Source: Lactococcus cremoris subsp. cremoris NBRC 100676
GTDB lineage: Bacteria > Bacillota > Bacilli > Lactobacillales > Streptococcaceae
DNA length: 36,428 nt
NCBI RefSeq assembly: GCF_001591705.1
Contig: NZ_BCVK01000022.1
Location: forward strand, 1 to 36,428
Direction of reading: 5' to 3'
Part shown: positions 35,084 to 36,428 of the stretch, piece after piece
How the letters are laid out: every line of letters starts with the position of its first letter
Position numbering within the stretch: position 1 is the first letter of the stretch
Notes under the pieces: model-generated
What the model saw: only the letters and a program-made list of their open reading frames with translations
What the model was told of the DNA's origin: nothing
Databases searched by the model: none
Program-made: the position numbers and the translations under genes

Positions 35084-36199
35084 TTAACCTGCCATTATTG
35101 ATTCAATCAAATCTAAGACTCGATCCGTTGATTTTCCATCTCTAAATTTATACATTTTGTCAGTAAATCGTTGCCGTTTCAAATTATCATTCTCTGTTTC
35201 ACCATTAACAGCCGTGATTGCTTTAATTAACTCATCTTCATTTTTAGTAACTTGACCTGGAAATTCATTTTCATAATCAATCGTAAATCCCGGCTTATGC
35301 GAATAGGTCATTAAATCAGGACTATAAGCAATAATTGGTTTATTAAATACCATCCAATCAATTGCAATCGCCGAATAATCTGTCACTAAAATATCTGTCA
35401 CACAAAAAAGTGAAGAAATCAATTCATCTTGAATATACAAAACATGTTCATTTTTTTCATAATTTGAATGCTGAATAAGCGGGTGGCTTTTGTAAATAAT
35501 AAGATAATCATTTCCAACTGCCTGATGAACCTTCTCTAAATCAATTAGTGCTTCTTTAAAATGCGTACTAATTCGTCCTCTAAATGTTGGCGCATAAGTA
35601 ATAATTTTCTTTCCCTTTAAAAGAGGATATTTTTCTAGTAATCTCTGAGAAGTCTGGTCAACAAATTTTTGGTCAAAAATCTTATCATTATTTGGAATTC
35701 CAGTCACAAAGACTTGAGACTCTGTCACATTAAATGCACGCGCAAAAATTGGTTTTAAAAAATCAGAGTTAGCGATTGTATAATCATAATGATTAACGAT
35801 ATAATCTCGTTCCACATCATTTCCAAATTTTTTCAATGCGCCTGTCGCATGCCATAACTGCAAGACTTTAACATTCTTACGATGTGGAAACTTGGAAACA
35901 ACAAAATTATTATAATCAATAATGACTAAACGTGAACTCTCAATTAAAAACAACTGACGAATACAAGCATAGCCATATTTTATGTTTCCCCAAAGAGAAG
36001 ATTCAAATTTGAACAAAACCGTCCGCAGTTCATATTTATCTTTTTGCTTCAAACGGTCATAAATTAACTTAAAATCTTTTGACAAATTACCATGCTCCAA
36101 AGAAATAAAAGTAATCCGATTCTTCTTCACCCTCATAATGAAGGCAAAAGGATAAAAAATTCCAAGAATTATTGTCAAAATAATTGATTTAGTTTTCAT
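35084..36199 (-). CDS. CDP-glycerol glycerophosphotransferase family protein, TagB-like
   Basis: A 371-residue membrane-associated transferase that likely adds glycerol-phosphate or ribitol-phosphate units to a lipid-linked teichoic-acid precursor. An N-terminal hydrophobic helix (about 4-21) is followed by the family domain with QLWHATGALKKFG near 125-137 (the catalytic His), ITYAPTFRGR, IIYKSHPLI, and DILVTDYSAIAIDWMVFNKPIIAYSPDL. The ATG at 36199 has GAGG at seven bases; a frame to 36241 would overlap the upstream gene more. It overlaps that gene by 11 bases. A TTTACTGACA copy encodes FTD in its C-terminus. Confidence 0.85.
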   Translation of the reverse strand: MKTKSIILTIILGIFYPFAFIMRVKKNRITFISLEHGNLSKDFKLIYDRLKQKDKYELRTVLFKFESSLWGNIKYGYACIRQLFLIESSRLVIIDYNNFVVSKFPHRKNVKVLQLWHATGALKKFGNDVERDYIVNHYDYTIANSDFLKPIFARAFNVTESQVFVTGIPNNDKIFDQKFVDQTSQRLLEKYPLLKGKKIITYAPTFRGRISTHFKEALIDLEKVHQAVGNDYLIIYKSHPLIQHSNYEKNEHVLYIQDELISSLFCVTDILVTDYSAIAIDWMVFNKPIIAYSPDLMTYSHKPGFTIDYENEFPGQVTKNEDELIKAITAVNGETENDNLKRQRFTDKMYKFRDGKSTDRVLDLIESIMAG

Positions 36200-36428
36200 T
36201 AAAAATCCTCTTAACAACTTTAGAACAAGCTTTCCCATCATTCCATAAGTTAAATTTTTGATTAAAATCCTTCAATCGTTCAAAATCAAAATTTCCGTCA
36301 TTAATTTTCATTAATAATTCTTCTTCTTTTTTGATGATGTCATTAGGTAAATCCTCAGGGACATTCAAATAAAAGCCCCTTAAGTCCTGCTCATATTGTT
36401 CAAAATCATACATATAAAAACCCGAATT
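36189..36428 (-). CDS. 3' end of a TagF/TagB-like glycerophosphotransferase (partial)
   Basis: Only the last 79 codons are inside the window. The frame is open to the right edge, before the first Met, so the gene begins outside. The sequence GFYMYDFEQYEQDLRGFYLN matches the typical end of CDP-glycerol glycerophosphotransferases (F-Y-x-Y-D-x-E-x-Y then RGFY), followed by FNLWNDGKACSKVVKRI. With the next two genes it forms an envelope polymer operon. Confidence 0.75.
   Translation of the reverse strand, partial: NSGFYMYDFEQYEQDLRGFYLNVPEDLPNDIIKKEEELLMKINDGNFDFERLKDFNQKFNLWNDGKACSKVVKRIFNEN

Overview
The window looks like a low-GC Firmicute chromosome, most probably Lactococcus lactis or L. 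cremoris. The reasons are the gene families and their order (fruR-fruK-fruA, hrcA-grpE-dnaK without dnaJ, an LD-carboxypeptidase operon, fhs, deoB/deoD), a PurBox that fits the lactococcal consensus, CIRCE and cre sites, and strong Shine-Dalgarno sequences. Species assignment is inference; no search was run. No phage, insertion sequence, CRISPR array, rRNA or tRNA was seen. Nearly all genes lie on the minus strand; the exceptions are a UbiA-type prenyltransferase (16932-17873) and a broken DUF3862-like gene (30906-31394).

Layout from low to high coordinates; transcription is mostly right to left. 30-3635 is the fructose operon: repressor, 1-phosphofructokinase and PTS permease, with a promoter and a cre site over the start point. 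3757-8740 holds an M20 amidohydrolase, an oleate hydratase with a dyad-rich promoter, and a large GT-C-like membrane protein. 8903-12551 is the class I heat-shock operon hrcA-grpE-dnaK with two CIRCE elements. 12558-14415 is a cell-wall operon (phosphoglycerate-mutase-like, DacB-like carboxypeptidase, small membrane protein). 14486-16778 has an unknown protein and an ACT/UPF0210 pair. 16932-22582 has the prenyltransferase, then an endonuclease/phosphatase-family protein, an isochorismatase-family protein, RNase R and SecG. 22723-26844 has thioredoxin reductase and a polar amino acid ABC transporter with a DUF4059 protein. 26987-30373 has an NlpC/P60 endopeptidase, formate-THF ligase under a PurBox, a YbjQ-family protein and an ASCH protein. 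30374-30905 is a gene-poor AT-rich stretch, followed by the broken plus-strand gene. 31629-33966 is deoB, a zinc-ribbon protein and deoD. 34153-36428 is a teichoic-acid/envelope cluster (a divergent LCP protein, a TagB-like transferase and the 3' end of a second transferase).

Functionally this is mainly core metabolism: fructose uptake, nucleoside salvage, one-carbon supply for purines, amino acid import, redox, protein folding, RNA decay and cell-wall maturation. I found no complete undescribed enzyme system. The most unusual signals are non-coding. A 10-mer, TTTACTGACA, recurs 12 times exactly and lies mostly between genes, often as inverted pairs. Three genes have an extended -10 box only 7-9 bases before the ATG, which suggests leaderless mRNAs. 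A possible pseudoknot or switch lies upstream of rnr. One CIRCE could also act as a terminator. An exact 15-mer is shared by two unrelated non-coding regions.
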